DNA of 64,000 nt from Bosea sp. PAMC 26642 (GTDB lineage Bacteria; Pseudomonadota; Alphaproteobacteria; Rhizobiales; Beijerinckiaceae): the NCBI RefSeq assembly GCF_001562255.1, contig NZ_CP014301.1, positions 4,619,501 through 4,683,500 on the forward strand, in the 5' to 3' direction. A model generated the notes under the pieces. It worked only from the letters and a program-made list of their open reading frames with translations. It ran no database searches and had not been told where the DNA came from. Made by a program: the position numbers and the translations under genes. This document shows, one piece after another, positions 1-7,277 of this stretch (within the stretch, counting starts at the first letter, position 1; each line of letters opens with the position of its first letter).

Positions 1-1535
1 TGGGGGGGAGAGTCCGAGCCATCGCCGTTTGCCGGCGTCGAGGCACGTCCTGCACGCCCCCCCATCCCTAACCCTTCCCCACCGCAAGCGGGGGGAAGGG
101 GACAGGGCGGTGCGTTGAGGCGCTCAGCGCGATCTATAGGGCCGAGGTTGTAACCGGCCTCCGCCAGCAAACCGGAAATCTCCCTCACGCTCGCGGGCGT
201 ATCGAGTCCCACGGCAAACCCCGCCCGTCCGCCACGCGCAGGATAATCCGACATCACCAGCGCAAGCCTGCGCTCGGCCGCAGGCTTGGCGGCCAGCGTG
301 ATCCAGCCCGTCGCCAGATCGGCCAGCGCCGCGACGCCCTCCGGATCGGGCACCAGACGGCGGATCGAAAGCCCCGTCGCCGGATCGTCGATCTCGGCCT
401 TGAACGCCACGGGGACCGCGCCGAGCCGCCCGTCGAACTCCGGCAACGCGACCTGCATGGCGAGATCGACGGCCGAAAGCCCGCGTGGCGAGGCGGCCCA
501 GGCTTCGCGGGAGCTGCCCACGGGGACGGCCTGCAGGATTGGACAGTCGGCGGCGTCGAGCACGAAGCCCGCGTCGTCGCGGGCGGAAAAGGCGGTGGTG
601 GTAACGATAAGCGATGGCCGGCGCTCTGCGATCAACGCGGCGAGTTCGCTGGTTACGGCAGAGTCCTTAAGGCTGGTCAGGGCGAGGATCAGCGGCGCAT
701 GGCCGCGCTCGGAAAGGGCGGCCGCGATCGCCTCGCCCATGGCGGTGCCCCCGGCGCCCACGCTGGAGCGGTAGACCAGGATGGGGATGAGAGCGCACTC
801 GGCTGCGAGCGCTGCGAGTGCTTCGCGCCAAGGCAGAGGCGTCGCGCCGGAACCGAGCGCGAAGAGGGAGGGTAGCGGCAGAGGAGGCGGCAAACTCTGG
901 AAGAAGCCAGGATCGGACAGATCGGGAAACCCCTCATCCGTCCCGGCTTCGCCGGGCCACCTTCTCCCGCAAGGGGAAAAGGGAAGAGCGGCGCCGGCTC
1001 CCTTCTCCCCCTGCGGGAGAAGGTGGCGCGCAGCGCCGGATGAGGGGTCGCGCTGTGCTATGAGAACAAGCTCGATCCCCGCCACCAGTCGCCGCATGTT
1101 CTCGACGCCGCCGGCCTGGAAATACGCCAGCAGCGCCTCGGCACAGGCCGCCGGCACCGTCCCGTATTCCGCCAGCCGCGCATCAGCCCGGTCGTCGCCC
1201 GGCAGCACCGCGAGCGCGACGCTATGCGCCCGACAGGCGGCGGCCAGCCGTTCGATGCCGTAGCGCCAGTAATCCAGCCCGCCGAGACAGCGCACAAGCA
1301 CGAAGCGGCAAGTCGTCGCCGTCTTCTCGATCATTAGATCGACCGAGAGCGGATGTTTCAGCCGCCGCAGCGAGGCTAGACTGATCGAAAAGCCGCTCCC
1401 ATCTACAGCGGCCGCCAGCGCCGAAAGGTCGCTGTCGGCATAGGACAGCACCAGCACATCTCCCGGCGGCAGGTCGAGATCGACGGCGTCCTCGCCGTCA
1501 TCGAGCCTGATCTCGCTGGTCGGGAGGAGGTGCAT
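1..1535 (-). CDS. cobN: CobN, cobaltochelatase large subunit (N-terminal part; continues beyond the window)
   Basis: This is the first 511 codons of the large CobN subunit, which with CobS and CobT inserts cobalt into hydrogenobyrinic acid a,c-diamide in the aerobic cobalamin pathway (family knowledge). The ATG at 1535 lies 9 bp after the cobW stop, and the frame stays open to the window edge. Recognisable CobN-like stretches include PILVYRSSVGAGG-type and MSDYPARGGRAGFAVGLDTP segments. The frame carries a 120-bp palindromic repeat (929-1048) and a second GC-rich hairpin (72-100), both read through without a stop. As the last visible gene of the cbtB-cbtA-DUF1636-cobW-cobN operon, it should respond to the cobalamin riboswitch at 4050-4206. 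The C-terminal majority of the protein lies outside the window. Confidence 0.9.
   Translation of the reverse strand, partial: MHLLPTSEIRLDDGEDAVDLDLPPGDVLVLSYADSDLSALAAAVDGSGFSISLASLRRLKHPLSVDLMIEKTATTCRFVLVRCLGGLDYWRYGIERLAAACRAHSVALAVLPGDDRADARLAEYGTVPAACAEALLAYFQAGGVENMRRLVAGIELVLIAQRDPSSGAARHLLPQGEKGAGAALPFSPCGRRWPGEAGTDEGFPDLSDPGFFQSLPPPLPLPSLFALGSGATPLPWREALAALAAECALIPILVYRSSVGAGGTAMGEAIAAALSERGHAPLILALTSLKDSAVTSELAALIAERRPSLIVTTTAFSARDDAGFVLDAADCPILQAVPVGSSREAWAASPRGLSAVDLAMQVALPEFDGRLGAVPVAFKAEIDDPATGLSIRRLVPDPEGVAALADLATGWITLAAKPAAERRLALVMSDYPARGGRAGFAVGLDTPASVREISGLLAEAGYNLGPIDRAERLNAPPCPLPPACGGEGLGMGGRAGRASTPANGDGSDSPP
72..100. repeat. Short GC-rich hairpin within cobN
   Basis: The arms CCCTTCCCC and GGGGAAGGG flank a small CCGC/GCGG stem. 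In the cobN frame the stretch around it (about 55-115) encodes a Pro/Gly-rich segment between ordinary CobN-like sequence (GYNLGPIDRAERL before, STPANGDG after). It looks like a second in-frame repeat-derived insertion, though its borders are less clear than those of the repeat at 929-1048. Confidence 0.5.
929..1048. repeat. Palindromic repeat inserted in frame within cobN
   Basis: The outer arms ACCCCTCATCCG and CGGATGAGGGGT are perfect inverted repeats. Inner arms are CACCTTCTCCC/GGGAGAAGGTG-like, so the 120 bp can fold into one long hairpin. This is the usual architecture of intergenic repeats in Hyphomicrobiales, but here it lies inside coding sequence. It adds exactly 40 codons to cobN and keeps the frame. 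Confidence 0.85.
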
Positions 1536-1544
1536 GGTCTGGGC

Positions 1545-2582
1545 TTATCCGGCCAGGGCAGCAGTGACGGCCGCCTGGTCGAAGCCCTTCAGCCCGATTA
1601 CCACGAGCCGCCCGTCGCGCGCCTCGCCTTCGCCCCAGGCCCGATCGAAATGGTGGCTGACGCGTCGGCCGACGCCTTGCACGACGAGCCGCATCGGCTT
1701 GCCGGGCACGCTGGCAAAACCCTTCAGCCGCAAAACGCCTTGCGCCTCGGCCGCCTTGCCCATCCGCGCCGAAAGCGTCTCGGGCGAAAGTCCGGCCGGC
1801 AGCGGCAGGGAGACCGAGTCGAAGTCGTCGTGGTCGTGATCCTCGCCCTCGCCGTGATGCGAGGGTCGCGCCGCAAGATCGCTCTCGGCGGCGGCGCTGA
1901 GGCCAATGATGAGCGCCGGCTCGACCTTGCCATGGTTGGTCTCGACGATCTTGATCGCCTTGGGCAGATGCGCGGCGATCTCGGTCTTGACGCGGGCCTT
2001 CGCCGCCTCGTCGATCAGATCGCTCTTGTTGAGCAGGATCAGATCGGCGCAGAGGATCTGGTCCTCGAACACCTCTTCCAGCGGGTTGTCATGCTCGACC
2101 GACGAATCCTGCGCCGCCTGCGCCGCCATCGCATCAGGATCGTCGGCGAACTGGCCCTCCGCCACAGCCGGTCCGTCGACCACGGCGATGACGCCGTCGA
2201 CCGTGACCCGGCTTCGGATCGCCGGCCAGTTGAAGGCGGTGACCAGCGGTTTGGGCAGGGCCAGGCCCGAGGTCTCGATCAGGATGTGCTCGGGCGGATT
2301 CGGCCGGTTGAGCAGTTTCTCCAGCGCCGGCACGAAATCGTCGGCGACGGTGCAGCAGATGCAGCCATTGGGCAGTTCGACGACATCATCCTCGGTGCAG
2401 CCGGAAATGCCGCAGCCCTTGAGGAATTCCCCGTCGAAACCCAGATCGCCGAACTCGTTGACCAGCACGGCGAGGCGCTTTCCACCGGCGTTCTCAAGGA
2501 GGTGGCGTACCAGCGTCGTCTTTCCGGCGCCGAGGAAGCCGGTGATGATGGTGCAGGGCACCTTTGCGAGCGTTGTGGTCAT
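1545..2582 (-). CDS. cobW: CobW, COG0523 GTPase metallochaperone
   Basis: A 345-residue COG0523-family GTPase, presumed to deliver metal (cobalt) in cobalamin synthesis. It has a Walker A GFLGAGKTT at about 15-23, the family metal motif CICC at 74-77, the guanine-specificity motif NKSD, and a His/Asp-rich stretch (HHGEGEDHDHDD) that could bind metal. I chose the ATG at 2582 over an upstream start because it overlaps the DUF1636 stop by 4 nt (ATGA) and gives the usual family length. It lies between DUF1636 and cobN in the riboswitch-controlled operon, which fits a cobalt-supply role for CobN. Confidence 0.93.
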   Translation of the reverse strand: MTTTLAKVPCTIITGFLGAGKTTLVRHLLENAGGKRLAVLVNEFGDLGFDGEFLKGCGISGCTEDDVVELPNGCICCTVADDFVPALEKLLNRPNPPEHILIETSGLALPKPLVTAFNWPAIRSRVTVDGVIAVVDGPAVAEGQFADDPDAMAAQAAQDSSVEHDNPLEEVFEDQILCADLILLNKSDLIDEAAKARVKTEIAAHLPKAIKIVETNHGKVEPALIIGLSAAAESDLAARPSHHGEGEDHDHDDFDSVSLPLPAGLSPETLSARMGKAAEAQGVLRLKGFASVPGKPMRLVVQGVGRRVSHHFDRAWGEGEARDGRLVVIGLKGFDQAAVTAALAG

Positions 2583-2974
2583 GAAGTCGGTCCTTGTTCG
2601 CGGGCCACGAGCGGCGGCACGCGCGCGACCACGCCCTTGCGGAAGGGGAGCGGCCGTTCTTTCCAGGGAATGATGCCGTTGGCGCTGGCCGCATAGGCCT
2701 GTGCAGCGCCGACGATATCGTCGAGATGGGTCTGCGTATCGAGATCGCCGACGAGATAGGTCCATTTGCCGTCGGCCGCGAAGGCGACGGTGCAGGGCCG
2801 CTTGCAGACGGCGAGGCATTCGACGGCCAGCACCGCGATGCCCTCCGCGCCGGCGAGACGCCCGGTCAGCGCCTCCGCGAGGTCGAGGCCCGGCTGGTCA
2901 TAGCCCTCGGCAAGGTCTTCCCTCACACGCCGGCAGGCGGTGCAGACATGGATCGTGAGGTCGCGCTGCGACAT
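2579..2974 (-). CDS. DUF1636 family metal-binding protein
   Basis: A 131-residue protein of the DUF1636 type, which often accompanies cobW. It resembles thioredoxin-like ferredoxins: CTAC near residue 11 and a C-(4)-C-(3)-C group (CLAVCKRPC) could bind a metal or an Fe-S cluster. The biochemical role is not known. It overlaps cobW by 4 nt and lies downstream of cbtA, so it is probably co-transcribed under the cobalamin riboswitch. A role in cobalt handling is inferred from context only. Confidence 0.8.
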   Translation of the reverse strand: MSQRDLTIHVCTACRRVREDLAEGYDQPGLDLAEALTGRLAGAEGIAVLAVECLAVCKRPCTVAFAADGKWTYLVGDLDTQTHLDDIVGAAQAYAASANGIIPWKERPLPFRKGVVARVPPLVAREQGPTS

Positions 2975-3073
2975 GAATCGCCTCCCGCGCTGGTCCCGTG
3001 AGATCGCGGACTTTGTCCGGTCGGGCCTGCGCGCATAGGGCTTCGGGGCGCGGCCCGCAAAGGCCGCGCTGCG

Positions 3074-3814
3074 TCAGGCTCTGGCGGCGCGGCGCGTGGC
3101 CCAGGGCCAGAGCACGCCGACGGCAAGTCCTGTTGATAGCCAGAGCGCGGCTTGGAGGCTGAGCGACAGCGCGGTGAAATGCGCCGCGATCTCTGCGGGC
3201 ACCCGGCTCTCAGGCGCGGCCGGATGCGGCGCGCCGATGAGGTGAGGCACGAGCATCGCCAGCACCGCCAGAGCCCGCAGCCAGGTTGTCTCTATCCGCA
3301 GGAAGACGAAGAGCCCGCCCGCCGTTACCAGAGCGGTTGCGATCCACCAGATCTGGCGATGCAGCAATTCGGCTGCGGCGCTGCCCGGCAGTTCCGGTGC
3401 CAGCCCGGCTGCCGGCACCAGTCCGAAGGCGAGGAAGCCGCAGGCCGCCCAGGCGAGCGCCCGCCTGTCGTCGATCGTTTCGCCCGCCGCGATCATGCCA
3501 CCGAGCAGCAGCGCCGCGAAGCCGATCGCGGTCGCGACCGTGACGAGCGTGGTGAATGCCGTGCGCTGGAGTCCGTCCTCCGGCTTCCACTCGGGATGCT
3601 CGTGTCCGGCAACCTCGCCGGCAGGACCGTGGGCAAGGATGATGCGGGCCTGCCCGTCGAAGGCGGCGAGTGATGGCGGCGCAGCGCGCAGAGCCGCCTC
3701 ATAGGTTTCCGCCTTGAGGATCAGCGGAGTTGTCGTGACATGCTGGAGCGCGGCGATGACGAGCCCAGCCAGAAGCCCGGCCAGAAGGCTGACCGTGAGA
3801 ACGCGATTGACCAT
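3074..3814 (-). CDS. cbtA: CbtA family cobalt transporter subunit
   Basis: A 246-residue membrane protein with several hydrophobic segments: VSLLAGLLAGLVIAAL at the N-terminus, AIGFAALLLGGMIAA, ALVTAGGLFVFL and others. It is of the CbtA type, predicted as the partner of CbtB in B12-regulated cobalt uptake. The start ATG at 3814 is 10 bp after the cbtB stop at 3825. Adjacent cbtB and the upstream riboswitch make the assignment firm. Transport by this pair is a prediction from B12-regulon genomics rather than something the sequence shows. Confidence 0.88.
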   Translation of the reverse strand: MVNRVLTVSLLAGLLAGLVIAALQHVTTTPLILKAETYEAALRAAPPSLAAFDGQARIILAHGPAGEVAGHEHPEWKPEDGLQRTAFTTLVTVATAIGFAALLLGGMIAAGETIDDRRALAWAACGFLAFGLVPAAGLAPELPGSAAAELLHRQIWWIATALVTAGGLFVFLRIETTWLRALAVLAMLVPHLIGAPHPAAPESRVPAEIAAHFTALSLSLQAALWLSTGLAVGVLWPWATRRAARA

Positions 3815-3824
3815 GTCCGTTCCC

Positions 3825-4001
3825 TCAGTGACAGGGGAAGGCGAGGGTGTGGCGCGTATCGTGGGCGGCGTTGTGGATGCTGGTCGAATGCGCGAAGCCG
3901 ACCGTGAAAACCAGCACCGCCCCGAGCGCGAGGGCAGCAGCTGCCGCCTTCACCCGTTCGGAGACGCTGCCTTGGGAGGCGATTGAAGCAGTGTTCATCA
4001 T
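3825..4001 (-). CDS. cbtB: CbtB, small His-rich cobalt transporter subunit
   Basis: A 58-residue protein with one transmembrane segment (AAAALALGAVLVFTVGFAH) followed by a His-rich tail ending in PCH, the hallmark of CbtB. The tail is the likely cobalt-binding part. The ATG at 4001 is preceded by AGGAG; a second ATG follows directly. It is the first gene after the cobalamin riboswitch and is followed by cbtA. Confidence 0.88.
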   Translation of the reverse strand: MMNTASIASQGSVSERVKAAAAALALGAVLVFTVGFAHSTSIHNAAHDTRHTLAFPCH

Positions 4002-4049
4002 GAGTCTCCTGGCCGCCCCGCCGGCGGCCTGTTGGATTGCGGATACGAC

Positions 4050-4206
4050 GACGGCAGGTCTCCTGGCTCGCGGATCAAGACGTTTCGCGCCGCCTTCCCG
4101 GGATCGCTCCCAGTGGCCGATGGCGCAAAACTCACCGCTTACAGTTGCGGGGGCAGCCGCGGTATCTCACCGCGTTCCCTTTTCACCCCGTTGCCGGGGC
4201 ACCGTC
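4050..4206 (-). promoter_or_regulatory. Cobalamin (B12) riboswitch
   Basis: Read on the minus strand, this leader contains GGTGCC near its 5' end, GGTGAGATACCGCGGCTGCC, CCCGCAACTGTAAGCGG, GCCACTGGGA and the B12 box AGCCAGGAGACCTGCC (4053-4068). These are the conserved blocks of the adenosylcobalamin riboswitch in the right order. It ends about 50 bp before cbtB. When cobalamin is plentiful it should shut down the cbtB-cbtA-DUF1636-cobW-cobN operon. No copy faces cobU on the other strand. Confidence 0.96.
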
Positions 4207-4265
4207 GATCATGATCATTAGCCATGTGCGGGCGCCTGTGCAATGCACTCGCTAGCTTCCTTCCA

Positions 4266-4370
4266 AGCCCTCATCCTGAGGAGCCGCGAAGCGGCGTCTC
4301 GAAGGATGCTCCAGAGCGCGCTGGAGCATCCTTCGAGACGGCCTGACGGCCGCTGCTCAGGATGAGGGCT
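4266..4370. repeat. Intergenic palindromic repeat (CCTCATCCTGAG type)
   Basis: Perfect outer arms AGCCCTCATCCTGAG and CTCAGGATGAGGGCT enclose perfect inner arms TCTCGAAGGATGCTCCAG and CTGGAGCATCCTTCGAGA. This is an extended hairpin of a repeat family that occurs again at 28413-28528. It fills the space between the riboswitch leader (minus strand) and cobU (plus strand). Confidence 0.93.
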
Positions 4371-4390
4371 TGTTTTTGCGAAGAGCCACG

Positions 4391-4909
4391 ATGATCGAAA
4401 GCCTGCCTAATCTCACCCTCGTCCTCGGCGGCGCCCGCTCGGGCAAGAGCCGCCATGCCGAGGCGCTGATAGAGGCGTTCTCGCCGCCATGGCACTACAT
4501 CGCAACGGCGCAGGCCTATGACGACGAGATGCAGGCGCGGATCGCCGAGCACCGGGCACGCCGCTCGCAGGACTGGATCACGATCGACGCGCCGCTGGCG
4601 CTGCCGGAAGCAATTCGCAGCGTGCCGGTCGGTCAACCGATCCTGGTCGATTGCCTGACGCTCTGGCTGACCAACCTGATTCTGGCGGAGCACGACACCG
4701 CCGCCGCGGCGACCGAGCTGGTGGCAGCCTACGAGGCCGCGGCCGGTCCCGTCGTGCTGGTCTCCAACGAGGTCGGCCTCGGCATCGTTCCCGACAATGC
4801 GCTGGCCAGGCGCTTCCGCGACGAGGCCGGTCGGCTCCACCAGCGCCTTGCGACGCAGGCCGACCGCGTGGTCTTCATGGTCGCGGGACTGGCGATGCAA
4901 GTGAAATGA
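4391..4909 (+). CDS. cobU: CobU/CobP, adenosylcobinamide kinase / guanylyltransferase
   Basis: A 172-residue bifunctional enzyme that phosphorylates adenosylcobinamide and then transfers GMP to give adenosylcobinamide-GDP, in nucleotide loop assembly. The P-loop GGARSGKSRHAE lies near the N-terminus. The family segments WITIDAP, LVDCLTLWLTN and NEVGLGIVP follow in order. I chose the ATG at 4391, which gives MIESLPNLTLVLGG; a TTG further upstream falls at the edge of the palindromic repeat. cobO follows after 13 bp. Confidence 0.94.
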   Translation: MIESLPNLTLVLGGARSGKSRHAEALIEAFSPPWHYIATAQAYDDEMQARIAEHRARRSQDWITIDAPLALPEAIRSVPVGQPILVDCLTLWLTNLILAEHDTAAAATELVAAYEAAAGPVVLVSNEVGLGIVPDNALARRFRDEAGRLHQRLATQADRVVFMVAGLAMQVK

Positions 4910-4922
4910 AGAAGCTGAAGTG

Positions 4923-5534
4923 ATGACGATCGATACGGACGAAGCCGCTCGCCACAAGGCGAAGATGGAAAAGCGCAAGGCGGTCCAGGACGCCGAGGTC
5001 GCCAGCAAGACGATCGAGAAGGGTCTGCTGATCGTCAACACCGGCCCCGGCAAGGGCAAGTCGACGGCCGCTTTCGGGCTGATGCTGCGCGCCCTCGGCC
5101 ATGGCTGGCGCGTCGGCGTCGTGCAGTTCATCAAGGGCGCCTGGGAGACCGGCGAACGCAAGGCGCTCGATGCTTTCGGCGAGCAGATCACCTGGCATAC
5201 CATGGGCGAGGGCTTTACCTGGGAGACGCAGGACAAGGCTCGTGACATCGCCGCCGCCGGCCGCGCCTTCGAGAAGGCGAAGGACCTCATGGCGGATCCC
5301 GGCATCCGCCTGCTCGTGCTCGACGAACTCAACATCGCACTGCGCTACGACTACCTGCCGCTCGACGAAGTCGTCGCGACGCTCGCCGCCCGCCGGCCCG
5401 ACCTGCACATCGTCGTCACGGGCCGCAACGCCAAGCCCGAACTGATCGCCGCAGCCGACCTCGTTACCGAGATGACGCTGGTCAAGCACCACTTCGCGGC
5501 CGGCGTGAAGGCGCAAGCTGGGATCGAGTTCTGA
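4923..5534 (+). CDS. cobO: CobO, corrinoid adenosyltransferase
   Basis: A 203-residue ATP:cob(I)alamin (cob(I)yrinic acid a,c-diamide) adenosyltransferase of the CobA/CobO family. The P-loop NTGPGKGKSTAAFG is followed by VGVVQFIKG, the LLVLDELNIAL Walker B-like strand and VTGRNAKPELI, all typical. The ATG at 4923 is preferred to an overlapping GTG at 4920. It lies 13 bp after cobU and ends 5 bp before the convergent VapC-like pseudogene. Confidence 0.95.
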   Translation: MTIDTDEAARHKAKMEKRKAVQDAEVASKTIEKGLLIVNTGPGKGKSTAAFGLMLRALGHGWRVGVVQFIKGAWETGERKALDAFGEQITWHTMGEGFTWETQDKARDIAAAGRAFEKAKDLMADPGIRLLVLDELNIALRYDYLPLDEVVATLAARRPDLHIVVTGRNAKPELIAAADLVTEMTLVKHHFAAGVKAQAGIEF

Positions 5535-5538
5535 GCGT

Positions 5539-5981
5539 TTAGCCGGTCGGTATCAGGTGAAGAGCAGCGGCGCCGCCGAGGACGGAGTCGATCCTGATCT
5601 GCGTGTCGAAGGTTGCAAGTTGGCCATTCTTCGAGGCTGCCAGGGCCAGCAGATAAGTGTCAGTGACCTCTCGCGAATGACGCAATCGCGAAAGATCGAC
5701 AATGGCGTCGTCGAATAGGCTGATGGCGTCCGGCCAGAAACATGGCCGGGAACGGAGCGGAGTTTGCTGAGAATTCGCGCCACGCCGGCAGGGGATGATT
5801 GCGCCAGCGGGAAGGGATAACGTGCATTACCGAGAATGCGCACCACGCCGTTCTCGACGATAGGACACGTTGCCCAGGAGTTCCTAGCGTTGGCCGAAAA
5901 CCAGTCATGAGCGGCCGAGGAATGAACGTGCAGCGGGTTGATCAGCGCGATCAGAACGTTGACGTCGAGCAGATACGTCAC
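5539..5981 (-). pseudogene. VapC-like PIN-domain toxin, frameshifted
   Basis: The N-terminal half reads as a PIN-domain ribonuclease: LLDVNVLIAL with the first acidic residue, then VENGVVRIL. After PGHV, around 5737-5741, the frame breaks. Restoring one base gives FWPDAISLFDD, then VTDTYLLALA and LATFDTQI, the other PIN acidic positions, and ends at the TAA at 5539-5541 with LHLIPTG. With the added base the gene would have 147 codons plus no further stop. As read, the frame runs to 5553 with an unrelated tail (142 aa) lacking the downstream catalytic Asp residues. The upstream antitoxin overlaps it by 4 nt and is intact. Confidence 0.85.
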
Positions 5982-6202
5982 GGCTCTTCGTCGCGAAGCG
6001 CGTTGACCAGTTCCAGTGTGACTACCACGCCGGGTCGGCTCGGCAATTGCGGAAATCCGTTGCGATAAGCGATCTCAGGCTCCGCCGGCAATGCGCGCCG
6101 CGCCAACTCAGAGATAACCTCGCCGACGGTGCGGTCCTGTTCCTGCGCCAGCTTTTCCGCCGCGCGGACGACATCGTCGTCGATTGCCACATGCGTGCCC
6201 AT
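5978..6202 (-). CDS. VapB-like antitoxin of the PIN toxin
   Basis: A 74-residue protein beginning MGTHVAIDDDVVRAAEKLA, the ribbon-helix-helix pattern of CopG/Arc-type VapB antitoxins, followed by a C-terminal tail (NGFPQLPSRPG) of the kind that fills the toxin active site. The ATG at 6202 has GGAAGG about 6 nt upstream; a longer start at 6232 is possible but less typical. Its stop overlaps the toxin start (ATGA). It should bind its own promoter. The gene is intact although the toxin is frameshifted. Confidence 0.8.
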   Translation of the reverse strand: MGTHVAIDDDVVRAAEKLAQEQDRTVGEVISELARRALPAEPEIAYRNGFPQLPSRPGVVVTLELVNALRDEEP

Positions 6203-6270
6203 GATCGCCTTCCCATTGGCTTTGGCAGGCATTCTACCTTAACGGTCGCCCTGCGGTAAGATGCGCGTCC

Positions 6271-7260
6271 TCATGCGTTCCGGAGCATCGATCCAACAGC
6301 GACCCCGACCGCTGCCAGCCCCCACAGCAACCCGCAGGCCCGGCGATACAGCCGCAGCGCACGCCGGATGTCCGCGGCAGTCGCCTCCGCCCGCCCGTCC
6401 CCCATCCAGCCATCCTCGACGGCGATGTCGCCATAGATGCGCGGTCCTGCCAGCCTTAGCCCCAGCGCGCCGGCCATCGCCGCTTCCGGCCAGCCGGCAT
6501 TGGGTGAGCGGTGCTCGCCCGCGTCGCGCTTGACCGCGCGCCACGCGCCGCCGGCGTCGGCCTCAGCGTCCAGCGCCGCGGCTGCGACCAGCAGCAGTGC
6601 CGTCAGTCGCGAAGCCGGGAGATTGATCAGGTCGTCGAAGCGCGCTGCCGCCCAGCCGAAGGCGAGATGGCGCTCGCTCTTGTGGCCGATCATCGAATCG
6701 GCGGTGTTGGCTGCCTTGTAGAGCGCAATGCCGGGCAGGCCGCCGAGGCCAAGCCAGAAGGCGGGTGCGACGACCCCGTCGGAAAAATTCTCGGCCAGGC
6801 TTTCGGTCGCGGCGCGCGCCACGCCGGCTTCATCCAGGCTTTCGGGATTGCGCCCGACGATCATCGCCACGGCCTTGCGCCCTTCCGCCAGCCCGCCGTG
6901 CTCAAGGCCGTCGGCGACGCGTGCGACGTGCTCGTGCAGGCTGCGCTGCGCCAGCAGGCTCGAGGCGAGAAGCGCCAAGGGCAGCAGGCCGAGCAGCCCC
7001 AGCATCCGACAGAGTGCCGTCAGGCCGAGCGCTACAGCCAGTGTCACCGTCAGCAGGATCGCAAGCGCCAGCACGCCGGCAGCCTTGCGAGCCGCCAGGG
7101 ATGCCGTCTCCCAGTTCAGCCTGCGGTCGAGCCATGAGATCAGCGCGCCTATCCAGGTGACGGGATGGCCGATCCGCGCATACAAGCCCTGCGGGTAGCC
7201 GAACGCGGCCTCGATCGCGAGCGCGGCGAGCAGCAGGGGCAGGGTGTTGGGCAAGGTCAT
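6271..7260 (-). CDS. cobD: CobD/CbiB, adenosylcobinamide-phosphate synthase
   Basis: A 329-residue integral membrane protein that joins (R)-1-amino-2-propanol phosphate to adenosylcobyric acid. CbiB-family marks are FGYPQGLYARIGHPVTWIG near the N-terminus, IVGRNPESLDEAGVARA, ESLAENFSDGVVAPAFW and ANTADSMIGHKSERH. I chose the ATG at 7260 because an upstream extension is Arg/Pro-rich and unrelated. It is divergent from cobC with only 17 bp between the two start codons, so the promoters must overlap or lie inside the genes. Confidence 0.93.
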   Translation of the reverse strand: MTLPNTLPLLLAALAIEAAFGYPQGLYARIGHPVTWIGALISWLDRRLNWETASLAARKAAGVLALAILLTVTLAVALGLTALCRMLGLLGLLPLALLASSLLAQRSLHEHVARVADGLEHGGLAEGRKAVAMIVGRNPESLDEAGVARAATESLAENFSDGVVAPAFWLGLGGLPGIALYKAANTADSMIGHKSERHLAFGWAAARFDDLINLPASRLTALLLVAAAALDAEADAGGAWRAVKRDAGEHRSPNAGWPEAAMAGALGLRLAGPRIYGDIAVEDGWMGDGRAEATAADIRRALRLYRRACGLLWGLAAVGVAVGSMLRNA

Positions 7261-7277
7261 GCGGGGCGGGGATAATC

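Noticed and set aside
1530..2696. Long plus-strand open frame opposite cobW and DUF1636
   Set aside because: It is the antisense shadow of cobW; its sequence is Arg/Asp-rich with no family features, while the minus-strand frame has all CobW motifs.
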